DNA of 64,000 nt from Pyrrhosoma nymphula (Eukaryota > Arthropoda > Insecta > Odonata > Coenagrionidae). The notes under the pieces are model-generated. The model did not search any database. It was not told the DNA's origin and saw only the letters and a program-made list of their open reading frames with translations. The first letter of the stretch is position 1. Every line of letters starts with the position of its first letter. The stretch is from NCBI GenBank assembly GCA_963573305.1, contig OY754335.1:51047985-51111984 (forward strand), in the 5' to 3' direction. Positions 30,451-41,939 of this stretch are shown here, in pieces. The translations under genes and the position numbers were made by a program.

Positions 30451-31094
30451 AAACATGTCTTTACTTTTGGGATAATTTTTACTCACATTCATACTCACTA
30501 TGCTACTTTCTTTCATTATTGCTGTCGAAATATTTTGCTACTCGCTCCCAATTGGACCTAGCAGCCGTCAACCAATCACGTTAGCTTTCACAGTCGCTAA
30601 GCAATCTTCACTTTCGGAAATCTGCGCCATCTATGGCTCCTGTGGCTATTAGATAGTAATTATGTTGCCATGAAAACGTCTATACCTATGAAGCTAAATT
30701 CCGTTTGTTTGAACGCTGTAGACTTCCACACCCCTTGACGGATTTGAAACAAATGCAGCCCATACGTTTTTTAGGACTTAAAAGGATTAATAGGCTATAG
30801 TGGAAAGGTTCTAGTGCCCCGGGGCCCTTTTCTAACTAACTTTTACTTCCTTAAGGAAAGCATTCGGTGCAGAAGTTTCTTTTTTGCTTTTTAAATTACT
30901 TACACTCATGACATGGGCTTGAGTTTTATGGAATCAGATGACAAAGAATTTAGTTTTTAATTCTTGCAGTCAATTTTCTTATGCCTATGCTTTGTTTTCT
31001 CCTAAAGTTTGAGAGCTTTGCCTCCAAGTCGCGAACTTTTGCACTTCTTTAACAATAGAAATTATTATTTAATTGCCATCCGCAGCATAGACTT
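30451..31094. other. Spacer, unassigned
   Basis: Nothing recognised. Confidence 0.4.
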
Positions 31095-31360
31095 GAAGGG
31101 TGGGTTTACATTTACAAGTTACTTCCTCAAGTTTCTTCTGCAAGAACTTTCGGGGGATTTTACTCTGTCGAAAAGTTTTACACGAGTTACAGCATTGGTT
31201 GCTGTTTACACTGGCAACAACACCTTCTTCAAGCGATTTGCCGAAACTTTTAAAAGTTATGCAAGCGGATTTTATAGCCGTTTACACCCGCAATTGACGT
31301 CGAAAGTCGCTATCTGCAAGTAACTTGCGCAATAAATTTGCCAGTGTAAACCCACCTTAA
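31095..31360. mobile_element. MITE with GGTGGGTTTACA ends
   Basis: The left end AAGGGTGGGTTTACATTTAC and the complement of the right end, TTAAGGTGGGTTTACACTGG, are TIRs of ~20 bp; sub-terminal CAAGTTACTT and AAGTAACTTG blocks are also inverted. The ~265-bp element is non-coding; open frames at 31009-31323 are its by-products. TTAA at the right and TTGA at the left could be a decayed TTAA target. Confidence 0.7.
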
Positions 31361-31397
31361 GCCATTAGCGCCTCGAGCATAAGTTCCCATTTATGGA

Positions 31398-31495
31398 TGG
31401 TTTATACTGGCAAGTTAATTGCGCAAATTACTTGTTGCAAGCGACTTTCGACATGCATTACGGGCTTAAACGGCTCTAAAAGTCCGCTTGTACAG
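31398..31495. mobile_element. Partial second copy of the GGTGGGTTTACA MITE
   Basis: GGTTTATACTGGCAAGTTAA, GCGCAAATTACTTG, GCAAGCGACTTTCGACATGC and ACGGGCTTAAACGGCT correspond to the inverted right half of the element just upstream (AGTAACTTGCGCAATAAA, CGTCGAAAGTCGC). Truncated. Confidence 0.6.
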
Positions 31496-32346
31496 AGATT
31501 TTAGTTGGGGTATTTTTTAACCCCAAACTCTCCAATTTAGGTCAATGACTGCTATATAGTACATGCTTTTTGCCTATCATTTAGGGAGGATTCATTTAAT
31601 GCTATTCAACAATTATTTTTAATTCTTCCCGTTGAAATTCAACGGGTACCATTCGCTAGTCAACAATAAATTAAAAATCCCATATATTTGTTTTGGTTTC
31701 CGCCTGCTATAGATTGACTAATCTTAAATTACAGCATACGTACGCTACGATACGAATGAAAATACCGCTTCCTCGCCATTGCAAGTTGAATAATAGCGTG
31801 AAACCTTATAGAATGGCTCTATTCATGCTGGATCCCTACCTCAATTTCAAGTAGGTACCGGTCTGGCATGCTGGATCTTGTGCAGGATCAAGTGTCGTGT
31901 GAAACAGGCTTAAAAGACCCTGGATGATAATTGTCATCCGTGCGACAATTGGGGGGTTAATGCCATAGCATTGGAGTTGCCGGAATCAAAAAGGAGCAGT
32001 AAATAAAATTGGATCAGGGTATGGATTTTCCGGGGAAGGGACCGAATAACCACAAGTTCGCTCAGGAATCAATGACATTCTATCTATATCCCCGTACACC
32101 TTACCTTCCCATCGGGCTACCCTTAAATTCTGGGCCTCTGGGAATCCTGCATCCTCCGATGTCGAGAGGAAAGACTAGGTGGCTTTGATGCCTCATGTGT
32201 AGGCACGTCAGACGTCAGCCATGCGGTCAATTCCCAAAACGTTTTCTTTCTCAATCTCAGGGAAACATATGTCAGGAAACATATGAAACACTGACGTCTA
32301 TTCTTTAAAAAAATCAAACTATACAATAACCAAGTCTGTCATTCGG
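31496..32346. other. Spacer, unassigned
   Basis: 31620-31660 has a small dyad around CCGTTGAAATTCAACGG. No gene supported. Confidence 0.4.
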
Positions 32347-32665
32347 TAACGCTGCTAGGGGCGGCTGTAACGCTGCGGTCGAGAATTCAATTTCATGGAA
32401 AGTGAATTTAATTTTTGCATTTTTTAAATTTATATCTCGAATCATGGATCTAACAACAAAAAAATCGTGTAACAATATACCTATATTTTTATTCCAAATT
32501 TTTTATGTCTATTGTTTTAAAAGTATGCATAATTAAATAAATATTCTCCGAGATATGTGATGGATATTTATCATGTTGGCATAAACAATATTTTGATAAA
32601 TTTAATGAGGAAATGGTCTGTGCGTTTATTAAGTGAAATATATATGTCTAACGCTGCAATTAAAT
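32347..32665 (+). repeat. Dispersed repeat family D, copy 1
   Basis: Aligns with 50631-50945: AACGCTGCTAGGGGC, CGGTCGAGAATTCAATTTCA, GAAAGTGAATTTAATTTTT, CTCGAATCATGGAT, ATGTGATGGATATTTATC, GATAAATTTAATGAGGAAAT and GTTTATTAAG, in the same order. AACGCTGC also occurs at 32651, so the copy may end there. Class unknown. Confidence 0.6.
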
Positions 32666-32997
32666 AACTTATCATGCACCAATTTTGTAGAGGGGGACGG
32701 GTAATACATATAGCTAATATTATAAATAGTAGCAATATATAGAATGATCATTCCGTGACTTTTTTTTGACAAAATAGAGCATAGATAATTAGAGATTTCA
32801 ATTCAAGGTTTTCAAGTGTGCGCAGATCGGAACATAGTATCGTCGCTATTTTAGTGCACTCTAACGATTATGAATGGAGTACTGTATGCCGACGAAACGA
32901 TTCGGTTAACTTGCCGGTAGGTAACATTCTGTAGGTTCACAATTGTAACGGCTGAATTTTTGTGAAAAATTTAATAAATTCGTTAAGAGCGATCACT
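32666..32997. other. Spacer, unassigned
   Basis: Nothing recognised. Confidence 0.4.
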
Positions 32998-33465
32998 TTA
33001 GGTGGTTGGGGCGATTTTTGTTTGTGAGCAGATTTATGTGAAACTTCAAATACGTGTTTTCATTAGTGATATCTATAGATATAAGTGGAAAAATTGCATC
33101 ATAACGATTTGCTTTTTAGACAACTCTAATCTATTTCAACACGTAGCCTTGTGGAACATGGTATAATTTTGTAATGGTTCGATTGCATAGGTCAAATATT
33201 CTAAAACAACATATTTCAATATAATTTTGTCTTAAATTTCGCATTCCGCGACTAAAACTCCAGTCAAAAGATGCTTTTTTTAAGGGAAATATTGAAAGTA
33301 TGTGTTGTATCATTTCCATTACTACCTGTATTTTATGGTGAGTTCCAACGCGTACACAGATGTACCTACTTAAGTAAAATGTGATCCAAGAATTGTTGTT
33401 CAAACTTCCCGAAAAATTATTAAAATGTTCCCTCGATGACCCACGAGTACCACTCCGGCCACCTC
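32998..33465. mobile_element. MITE-B copy 2, uninterrupted
   Basis: The left end TTTAGGTGGTTGGGGCGATT and the complement of the right end, AGGTGGCCGGAGTGGTACTC, are imperfect TIRs. Interior blocks match 11131-11898, including TTTTTGTTTGTGAGCAGATT, ATGGTGAGTTCCAACGCG and TGACCCACGAGTACCAC. Length 468 bp. Confidence 0.7.
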
Positions 33466-33691
33466 AGAAACGTTAGATTTTGACCCAACAGAATTTAACA
33501 AATTCATGTTATCCATGATAGACTCCTTGACTGAAAAGAAGCACATTAACACCCATCTCGGATGTGATTATCTAAGTATTTTCCTTTCAAATAAACTCCA
33601 GCGCAGATCAACAATGCGCTTTTTGAATTGCGCTGCCAATTATGCGCAGGGTCTGAAACGAATGGAAAGTGAACCAAGCACATCGCTCTAA
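33466..33691 (+). pseudogene. Open frame fragment of unknown origin, ends in a stop
   Basis: A continuous frame begins directly after the MITE-B end and runs to TAA at 33689-33691. It contains DPTEFNKFMLSMIDSLTE and a C-terminus AQGLKRMESEPSTSL. The peptide is mixed-charge and hydrophilic at the end, unlike the random AT-rich frames around it. CCACCTCAG just upstream could serve as a splice acceptor but is part of the MITE end. It could be a terminal exon or a transposase tail; I do not recognise it. Confidence 0.25.
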
Positions 33692-35099
33692 AGCGAATGA
33701 AAAGCTCCCTTTGTTTCTTTCTTTAAAGTAATAGTTAAATCCGTGCATATATTTTGCGCTCATTCTACTTTTAGCTTAGGAAATTCTGCGACAGCTTTAG
33801 TAAATCCGATTGATTTCTCAAAACCCACAATGTATACCTATACATCGGAAATAAGAATTATTATGCTGGAGTGGTGATTTATCGGTACAATTTACATAAA
33901 AAAGAGAGCGATGTTGATTTTATTGCCCAAATTTCCCTTTAAATCGGTCTGGAACGGAATGATTATTGTTTTGAGGCCAATTCTATATGCGGAATCAACG
34001 CTCACGATAACTTGTGAAATAAAATTAGAGCGGAGAATGATTACAGGGTACGCTGCTCACGATCCAAACAAAAGTCACTATTACCCGCCACTTTTACTTT
34101 GATTCGGCCGTATTAAATGGAATCTTGTACTTACTGGAATTACTAATAATTAACACTGACAAAGCAGACGCCCCCTGATGTCAGTCATCCGCACATAAAA
34201 ATTACTGCTATCTGAAAACTATTTATAAAAAGAACTATAAATAATAGCTCGGATATACTATTGCAGGGCTCTCTCAGATTTCGCAAAATGCCTCACTGGT
34301 AAATACCAAACCACTTTGAGTATATTCTGCGGTGATGACGCATTACGAATCACAGGTTGTTAGGAATATTAAAAATTTGCCAAGATTAGCAGTCGGGAAA
34401 CGTTGACCAGAATAACTGTTGGATTATGTTATATCTTTGACCACTACAAACTTTGTAGCGTTGATTTTTCATGGTCAGGTTTTCTAAAGACTTGGTAAGC
34501 GATTGAATGGTAGTGGAATGTCTATACGGGGAATGGGGGATGGTTGGAGAAACCTTGCGTTAACAATAAGCGTTAACTGATACTTATTTTATCGTTCCAT
34601 TTGACGGAGTACTCCTCTTGTAGTATAGCTCTCGCAAAAGAACTTGGTGGAGACTTGCGTGGCTAGGAGGGGAAGTAGAAGTAGAAAAGGTGAAGGGAAA
34701 GGAAGGAGGGGAAGAGTGACAGGCAACGAGAGAGAGAATGAGGAAGGGGGAGCCAAACTACGTTGCGGATAAGGAACGTGGCACAAACACACACAAGGCA
34801 AGTGATTAAAATCACCCATCGCTATAACTTTATCCGGGATTCTTTCTTGAGGTCTCATTGATAACGAGTCGAAACGGGACGGGCAGGTAGTGGTGAGTCA
34901 TCAAACTTCTCGAAGCGTTTTTATTGGCAACACAACTAACCATCCACACTGAACAACCTTCCTCCCCCGGTTCGTAGGATTTTCAAAGTTCCGTAGCCCA
35001 TGTCCCAAAATCGCCCGTTGCGCAGCTCCAGGAACTTTTGCCAGAGCCATTAGAGTTTTCATCGTTTCCGATTATATGGATCGGGATTTAAAACAAACA
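33692..35099. other. Spacer, unassigned
   Basis: 34650-34745 is purine-rich (GGAAGTAGAAG, GGGAAAGGAAGG). No supported gene or repeat end. Confidence 0.4.
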
Positions 35100-35185
35100 A
35101 CCTGTTGCACCACTGAAAGTCGAATCCGGGCCTCCGATATGGAAAGCCAGTACCAATTCCAAGCACCGCACAATCTTGTCCCTGC
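35100..35185 (-). mobile_element. tRNA-like SINE head
   Basis: The minus strand shows TGTGCGGTGCTTGGAATTGG (box A region), GTACTGGCTTTCCATATCGG (anticodon-arm-like) and CCCGGATTCGACTTTCAG (box B with one change). Spacing is tRNA-like and the acceptor stem is not closed. Confidence 0.5.
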
Positions 35186-35898
35186 AGAAGTCTGTAACCC
35201 ATCTCCGTATAATGATGCCTGCACCCACTTATCCACGTAGGTTAACCTTGAATTCTAACCCTTCACCTACTGCATATTACAAATTTTCCTTTTCCTTCTT
35301 ATTTCCTTCCTTTTGTCATGCATCTTCAAATGCTCTTTTCAAGAGCCTCAGGGTACATAACAAATGAGTTAATTAAATGTCCTTGGCGTCCCAATTTTGC
35401 TTTTGGGAAAATTACGCTTGGTGACAACTTAACAATTACAATACACTTACCTAAGAATATAAAGTCAGATACGCAAAAAGGGAACATTCATTGACCCTGA
35501 AGAGTTCTCCGGAACAAGAGAAGAAGCGTTGGTGTTTTAAAATTAGTGAATCCCAAGAGAAGAAACTATACTACTTTACGAATGTGGACCGCGACATTTT
35601 TATACGCGTTTCAGCTGCACGGACGTGCATTCCCAAAGCGATTATGGCCCACAGGTAGTAATAGAGTCCTCGGTCAGTACGGTAGTTGTGTAAACGAGGC
35701 ATTTTTTGCGTTCACACAAGAACTTAGAACTTGTCCTTGCCACAGTGGTACAGATACGTGTTTCAACTGCTACACAGTCTTCAACAGAGAGTTGTGAGAG
35801 CTCTGTCTTTTTTTGGCCTCTTTTTGCCACGGAATTGTGGTGAAGGGCTAATTATTTCCGTCAAACTGTGACGACACCATTCCTCTCGCTTGTTTTAC
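35186..35898. other. Spacer, unassigned
   Basis: Open frames on both strands at 35546-35830 lie in a slightly GC-richer stretch, but no domain or splice context supports them. Confidence 0.35.
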
Positions 35899-36425
35899 TT
35901 AAATACTACCTGCTTCACTTAAGCGAGATATCATTTTGCATAAAATTCAATGAATTAGACCTCTTCATAAATCGAAAAATATTCAACCTTTCCGATGATA
36001 CCAAAATATCAGCCACTTACCGCTTTATTTTTCAAATTATTTGCAAAAAAATACCAGCCTTTTCCATGGGTACGGGTATGCAATCCATTGAGAATTTATT
36101 TAAAAAACGAGGAATTAGCAATGCATTGATCTCGTTGGAATTTAAACGATTTGTATTCGGTATTAATTCTCAACTACTTTTAAAAATAAATGAATTACTC
36201 ACCGAAGTTATTTAAATAGAAGCGCAAAATTATTCGGTTTTGAAGGCGTTCTCAATCTATGGCGTTAAAAAAATGAGTCAAGTTCATTACTTAAGTATGT
36301 TTAGTTAATTACTGAGAATTTCTGTAATAGAAAACAATATTTTGTGCTATTAATATCACAATACTTACTTCATGCTTCTTACAGCTGGTGAAATTAAAAT
36401 ATAAAAATAGTAATGGTTACTACTA
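35899..36425 (-). mobile_element. MITE-A copy, left member of an inverted doublet
   Basis: The left terminus TTCACTTAAGCGAGATATC is a damaged TIR. The interior runs GAATTAGACCTCTTCATAAA, ACCAGCCTTTTCCATGGG, GAAGGCGTTCTCAATC, GAGTCAAGTTCATTACTTAA and CTTCATGCTTCTTACAGCTG. Its inner TIR is missing: near 36420 it passes directly into the inverted second copy through a shared ACTATGACTAGAGACCAT block. Confidence 0.8.
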
Positions 36426-37146
36426 TGACTAGAGACCATATTTTGTTTGTATTTTTAAACTTCAGTAACTGTAAGAAGCATGAAGTAAATATAGTGACAT
36501 TACTGGTGCAAAAAATTGATTGGTACTATAAATAACTGAAATTCTCAGTAATTAATTAAATATGCATGCGTCTTTAGCTTGACTCATTTATATCACACCG
36601 TAAACTGAAAACGCCTACACAACCAAATATTTTTTGGCGATTCTGTGAAAATTAATGCAGTGAGTAAAAGAAATAGTTAAGAATTGATACTAACTACACA
36701 CTGCTAAATTTCTGACGAGATCCATACGCAATTCCTCATTTTTTAAATAAAATCTCTCTGGTGTTCCTTTCCCGTGGCATTTCCCATGAAAATGGCCAGT
36801 ATTTGAGGAAAGTAACACGAAAAGTAGAGTGGTAAGTGGCTGATATTTTGTTATAATTGGACAAATGAGATCTTTTTCTATATATTGAGCTGATATTCAT
36901 CGAATTTTATTCGAAGTGATATAAAATAAAACAGAAATAACTTTGTCAGTTCCGCACTAAATTTATTACCGACCGTGGTTTCAGCGAATGGTCGTCATTT
37001 TCAAATGGCGATCATACGCTGAAATCATGGTAGGTAATACATTTTGTGTGGAACTGACGAAGTTATTTCAGTTTTATTTTCTAATGACGTTGTTGCATCA
37101 AGTAAATTTCTTATATTGAAGTGACATCTCGCTCAAACTACCTTAA
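36425..37146 (+). mobile_element. MITE-A copy, right member of the doublet, interrupted
   Basis: Blocks: AACTGTAAGAAGCATGAAG, CTTGACTCATTTATATCACA, GAAAACGCCTACACAACC, TTTCCCATGAAAATGGCC, a TTATAATTGGACAAATGAGA block and terminal ACATCTCGCTCAAACTACC followed by TTAA. The last ~20 bp are separated from the rest by a ~198-bp hairpin insertion (36920-37117) flanked by GAAGTGA repeats. Together with the left member it forms a ~1-kb inverted repeat. Confidence 0.8.
36920..37117. repeat. Hammerhead-like inverted pair inserted in MITE-A, 7-bp TSD
   Basis: Arms 36921-36998 and 37003-37080 are inverted (AACTTTGTCAGTTCC against GGAACTGACGAAGTT). Minus strand: GACGACCATTCGCT, GAAA (complement of 36979-36982), CCACGGTCGG. 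Plus strand: GGCGATCATACGCT, GAAA at 37021-37024, TCATGGTAGG. Helix III forms in both as ACC/GGT or ATC/GGT with 2-nt loops, leaving GTC and GTA as the potential cleavage triplets. CTGANGA is decayed in both. Direct repeats GAAGTGA at 36913-36919 and 37118-37124 bound the insertion, and the family consensus has a single GAAGTGA there. Confidence 0.75.
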
Positions 37147-37924
37147 TGTGTATGTAAAAATGTATGGATTATATGCATGGTGAATATGCATGAGGAATAC
37201 GTTCTATGAACGTTGTCCATTGTTCGAACATGCGACGGTGGCGGCAGTTCATCGGCCTCGCAAGGGGGATGGAATTGGGAATAGTGTCCGTCATTTGGTT
37301 CTTTCGGTTTCGGTCTGCTGTCCTTCATCTGAAGGCCCTGCGGTCGGTTTATATCGACTGATCCCTGGGCCCTTACACGTGCTGCGTTCCCGTGATGGGG
37401 TTAACGACGGAGAGGGTTGAGGGACCTTGCCCCGGATCAGTGAGGGTCTCCATCAAGGAAGGACGGCATTGATTTCATAATTACTCTCGCGTGAAAGCCA
37501 AACGTAAAAACTCTCGTGAGTCCTTCCCCTTCTTTCATGATTTCCATTTTGGCAGGGATCAATATGTATACAGTCCTCTCTTCCGTTCTCTCCTCCCTTC
37601 ACCGCCCACCCCCCCACATCACATCCATTCCCCCTCCCTCCTCCACTTCCGGCGGTGATCACGTCAAGACTGAAAAGAATCGAAGCTTCTTTTGCCCTCC
37701 TGTGGACTCAGTGGAGAAATATAAAAAAAATTGTCAGTGTAAAATGGTTTATAAAATAGTTTATGTTTTATATCTTCTTACCTGAAAGGCTTTTTGAATG
37801 TCGCAGAAAGAAAAATTCATTTTCCTGTACTAGATTTACTTTTTCTCTGTGAATTTCACACATTCGTGTGTCTCCTGGCAGGTGACTTTCGTTCAAGTCA
37901 AACTGTTTGCAGGCGAGGCCTAGG
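37147..37924. other. GC-richer spacer, unassigned
   Basis: 37190-37460 is GC-rich for this window, with an open frame (+) at 37190-37420 that I cannot identify and that has no clear exon boundaries. 37590-37650 is C-rich. Confidence 0.35.
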
Positions 37925-38325
37925 AAAATGTCGTTTCCTAACACTTGGAAAAGCAGACCATAAAAAATTAGAAGCAATTGAAACCTGTTGCCGGAGGTGG
38001 ATGCTGAAGATCTAATTGACGGATGAAATAAGAAATGAAGAAGTTATTAGTAGAGTAGAAGAGGAAAAGACTATATGGTGCATAATACAGAAAAGAAGAA
38101 CCAGATGAATTGGGCACACCCTGAGGCACAATGGGTTTGTGAATACTATAATTGAAGGAAAAGAATAGAGGTAAATACCCCAAGAGGAAGACCAAGTCAT
38201 AAATACATAGACCAAATAAATAAGAAAGTGCATAAGAAGAACGACCAGGGCGGTAAGGTAACTAGCATTAGATAAGAAAGGATGGAGGGAAGTAGTCAAC
38301 CAATCTTAGGATTGAACGACCAGTG
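37925..38325 (+). pseudogene. Non-LTR retrotransposon C-terminal fragment and 3' tail
   Basis: The + strand encodes broken pieces matching the 45.5-kb copy: HKKLEAIETCCRRWMLKI, a DEIRNEEVISRVEEEKT piece, IGHTLRHNGFVNTIIEGK, then a GRP-like block and EVVNQS. The 3' end is GTAGTCAACCAATCTTAGGA followed by TTGAACGACCAGTG, the tail shared with 38696, 58560 and 60540. At least two stops and a frameshift are present. Confidence 0.75.
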
Positions 38326-38695
38326 AATGAATACCTGTTTCCCAGGATCCATTGTATTTCCTTTTTTTTACAATTTACAAGATCCCGTATTTTTACACTA
38401 TTAAATTTTTTTTCCCTCTCCCGCGGAAAGATTTACAAATTTCCACGTCATAAGAATTTCAGCTATGTGAGAGGAGCCACGAAAACGCTGTGGAAGTGAG
38501 AGGTTATAACTCTTGAGTTACATTTAATACGCGAAAAGGGAGTAAAATTTAAATGCATATCATGTAGCAACATTCTGTCAGACAAGGTGAGATTGGCATT
38601 TCTAAATGTAAATTCTTTCCTACAACCCTACATGATAATGTCAATTCCTAGCGGTAAATTTGCCCGATTTCCATGTTAACCTATTCCGGAGGATT
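38326..38695. other. Spacer, unassigned
   Basis: Nothing recognised. Confidence 0.4.
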
Positions 38696-38755
38696 TTTGG
38701 AAGGATGGAGGGCTGCAGTCAACCAATCTTAGGATTGAACGGCCAATGAATGATA
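38696..38755 (+). mobile_element. Retrotransposon 3' tail fragment
   Basis: GGATGGAGGGCTGCAGTCAA, CCAATCTTAGGATTGAACGG and CCAATGAATG reproduce the terminal ~55 bp of the plus-strand retrotransposon tails, with nothing upstream: an extreme 5' truncation. Confidence 0.7.
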
Positions 38756-41089
38756 ACACTTGGTGCAATCACCTACCGTTTCTTTCAAGTTTGATGGGGT
38801 GATTCATTCTACAGTCAGCAGCGTATTTTAATTTACGATTTCGTATATTTTTCAAAATTAGACGCAAGTCTCTAACCTCTGCAGCCTCTTTGCTAGAGAC
38901 AATTCAGTAGGTGAAAGTAACGCTGGTGCACGCTCCACTCACGAGATATATTCACTGCATGTAACATTCTCTCAAAAGACGATAACGGCATATTAAAAAT
39001 TTTCGCAGGTTCTTTAGCAAGGTGCTCTTCCTTTTCCCAAAATTCCCTCACTTCCTTTCCATATGGCTAACTGCTTTGGAAATACTGACCATACCTCTGA
39101 AGGTTCTTTCGTGACATCTTGAGCGAGTAGCATACTTACTCCATGAAGTTTCTCTAAAACTAGGAAAAATGAATTGTTAAAGTCATAATAAGTCACAAAA
39201 GGCGTTCCTTGGGCTATTTCAATGATAAATTTGGTGATACTAATGATGCATAGTTCCTAGCATGAATATCAATTATATCACCTCATCGTCAAACAAGGGG
39301 AATAAAAAGTAAGTGAGTCCTGGGATTATAACGCAAGAATAATAGACGAAATTACGATTCACCGTTTACTGAATAAATCCTGATTATGATTTGGAGAAGT
39401 CACTTGGTAGAGCGGTGGCCTTAAAAACTCTTGATTAAGGCACATAGATTAACCTCACCTCAACCACGATATGACCCCATTCACCCTGGAATCACTGGCC
39501 CGAATCGACCCCTAGTGTCACTTTTTGATGAAAGTTTTTTATTTTTAATCAGTCAGCATTAAGAAGGTAATAATTAGCCAGAGAAGAATTGTAAAACACA
39601 GCGCTTTGTTAAATACTTGATAATTCTTTCATCGCTAAAGGAAATTGGACAAAAATGCTTGTGCTACAAATAGGAAAAATAAGGTCGGCCAATTTTTTCG
39701 TTGACGGACTGAAACACGATAAGCAATATTGGTGAGTATTTGGTCTTAAATTCTTACAAACTTAAGTTTACCCAATATTCTCGTGATGAGAATTACCCCG
39801 GCCTAACCTAGAGAAAGTTTTCCTTTCAGTCTATTTACTGAAATACGGAACATAAGTTGTATTAGGTTTACTGTCATATCTCAATTGGTATTTAACTATG
39901 TTGAAAAACTTAGCCTGAAAACTTTTTGAATTCATGGGTAAATATTATTAAAGTGCAAAACTCGAATAGGTAATATCTTCTCTTGTCTTCTCTAAGTGTC
40001 GGACGCACAGTGACGTTTGCCTCTAAACCTTAATCTTAGGAAAATTTTGTTTAGCTCTAAGGCAAGTGATGAAGTTTCTTACACTACAATTCATTTAAAT
40101 TTTACCTAGGTATATCTTAATTCAAAGTAAGTGCACAAAGAGCCTGCTGAAATTTCTCCGCTGGCAGCTACAGTGGAGCATAAGAGAGATGCTTTGTGTT
40201 AACCTTGTCCGGCAATCTTGATTTCCTCAGTACGATATCATCGTATTTTTAGCTGTCACCATGTTCTCTCATTTTTTCGGACTGTGTAATGTGTGTTTTT
40301 CATAACTTAGCTCTGCTGTTGATAGAGGGAAGGCATACACGTCGGAAAAATCAGATCATTAAAAGGAGAGATACGAATCGGAAAAAACCCAGACAAAGAT
40401 TTCGTTGTGCGATACTTATGAATGACTCCCTTTCAGATCCTCCGTGAAATGTATGAGTCCAAATTCATTGCCACCGTTTTTTAATAAGTATTTAGGAGCT
40501 CCATCAAAATTTAAAAAAGCTCAAAGTCGTCTTAACCAAATAGTAATATATGATGGTTTTAATCAATTCCAACTCTCTTAATTTAATAAGTAATACTTAA
40601 ATATTTAGGCACGGGTAGGATCAGAAAAATTAAGTTGCGCAGAATGAATAGACGAGGACTTTAATCGCCTGCCGCTGCCACTAATGCCTACTTTACATTG
40701 ATTAAATCCCCATTGATTCATGAATTGGCCCGGAAATTTAATCTGGGCTCAAACTCGGTCCCTAAACGAATGTTTACGAAAATCAGACCTTTTGCAGTAA
40801 ATGTATCGTGACTTAAACCCTCATGATATGAAAAAAAAACGTTTAAGCCACTTCGTATCTTAGTATACGTAGTCCGTAGGTCTCTATTCTCTGCTAGGAC
40901 GGAGGTTACAGGGAATAATCGAAAATGCGGATAATACGGAATCTTGCACTCGTAAATTATGAAACAAACACTATTTCCATCCCTTGCCGTAGTTTGACGT
41001 ATATTTACAATTAAAGGATCATCTGGAAGAAATTACTTCTTTAAGTAAACTATTTATTTTTCCTCCGTGCAAATATATTCCAATCGTTC
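38756..41089. other. Long AT-rich spacer, nothing assigned
   Basis: About 2.3 kb without a recognised repeat. A possible tRNA-like fragment (GTCACTTGGTAGAGCGGTGG, 39401) has only a box-A-like half. No supported coding frame. Confidence 0.35.
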
Positions 41090-41350
41090 AGATGCAGTTC
41101 TCGTATCTTTACTTCCTTTATCTCTAGGCATCTCAGCAGAAAAATATCTGCTCGGATTGTATCCTCCAACTAATTGGTTTCTGGTTTGGACTTGCACTGT
41201 TCTCCTAACTGCTTTCTGGTCCTCACCTAGTGACTAGGGGAGCGTCCAAGTCTCAAATTTGAACTGGGGCGAATGCCTGGTGTGGAAACACCCCGTCCCA
41301 TACACCCTGGAGGTGGCTCGCATGGTATTTCTTAGAAGTAAATTTCGAAC
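41090..41350 (-). repeat. Dispersed repeat family E copy, inverted
   Basis: The minus strand gives ATGCGAGCCACCTCCAGGG, GTGTATGGGACGGGGTG, CCAGGCATTCGCCCC, a CAGTTCAAATTTGAGACTTGG block, CAGTTAGGAGAACAGTGCAAG and CCAAACCAGAAACC, corresponding in order to 19660-19830 on the plus strand. Confidence 0.65.
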
Positions 41351-41379
41351 CAAATAAAATAAGCATTTTTCACTCTGAC

Positions 41380-41835
41380 TGATGTTACCCTCCCAGTAGC
41401 CCCCACCCGGAGATCCGATCGGGGACTATTTTACCTCGGGAATATTTTACCGGGAGGAATGCGATCACATCGTATATTGTTGATTTCAAGGCTATATCAT
41501 CCTGGGAGACACATGTGGTGGTTTCCTGTTGCGTTCCACATTGCAGTACTCCAGCCAACTCCTTGAATTTCACTCTCGCCCGCAGCTGTGGAGGTCGGTA
41601 CCGGACCGATCTCCTTGGTCTGCGCCATCAGTGCCATATGCTGAGGCTGCTGCCTCTCGACAGTGGAGATGGGTAGTTTTGGTGTATAAAATCTCGCTGT
41701 CTCTTTCCAGATTTTTTCCCACTCATATATTTTTCTAAAACCAGGAAGGTGTTTGTCGTCATTATGCCTCAAACCTCTGACCCTTAGATTGAGAGTCGAA
41801 CACTTTACTACTAGGCCACCGCGGCCCCGTCCGTG
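41380..41835 (-). mobile_element. tRNA-derived SINE with body
   Basis: The minus strand starts GGGCCGCGGTGGCCTAGTAG, TAAAGTGTTCGACTCTCAAT (box A and anticodon-arm region), GGGTCAGAGGTTTGAGGC (box B with changes). A long body follows to about 41380, ending in an AT-rich part. The tRNA-like head is clear; the boundary of the body is an estimate. Confidence 0.55.
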
Positions 41836-41939
41836 AACGCGGCACGATTTTACCCGAGCCCACGCGCGTGTACACTACCTAATAGTGCCTTCATATGCCA
41901 AAATTAGCATTATAAATCCTGAAATATCTGGTGCTTTCC

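Noticed and set aside
39395..39480. tRNA or SINE from GTCACTTGGTAGAGCGGTGG
   Set aside because: Only a box-A-like half is visible; no box B at tRNA distance.
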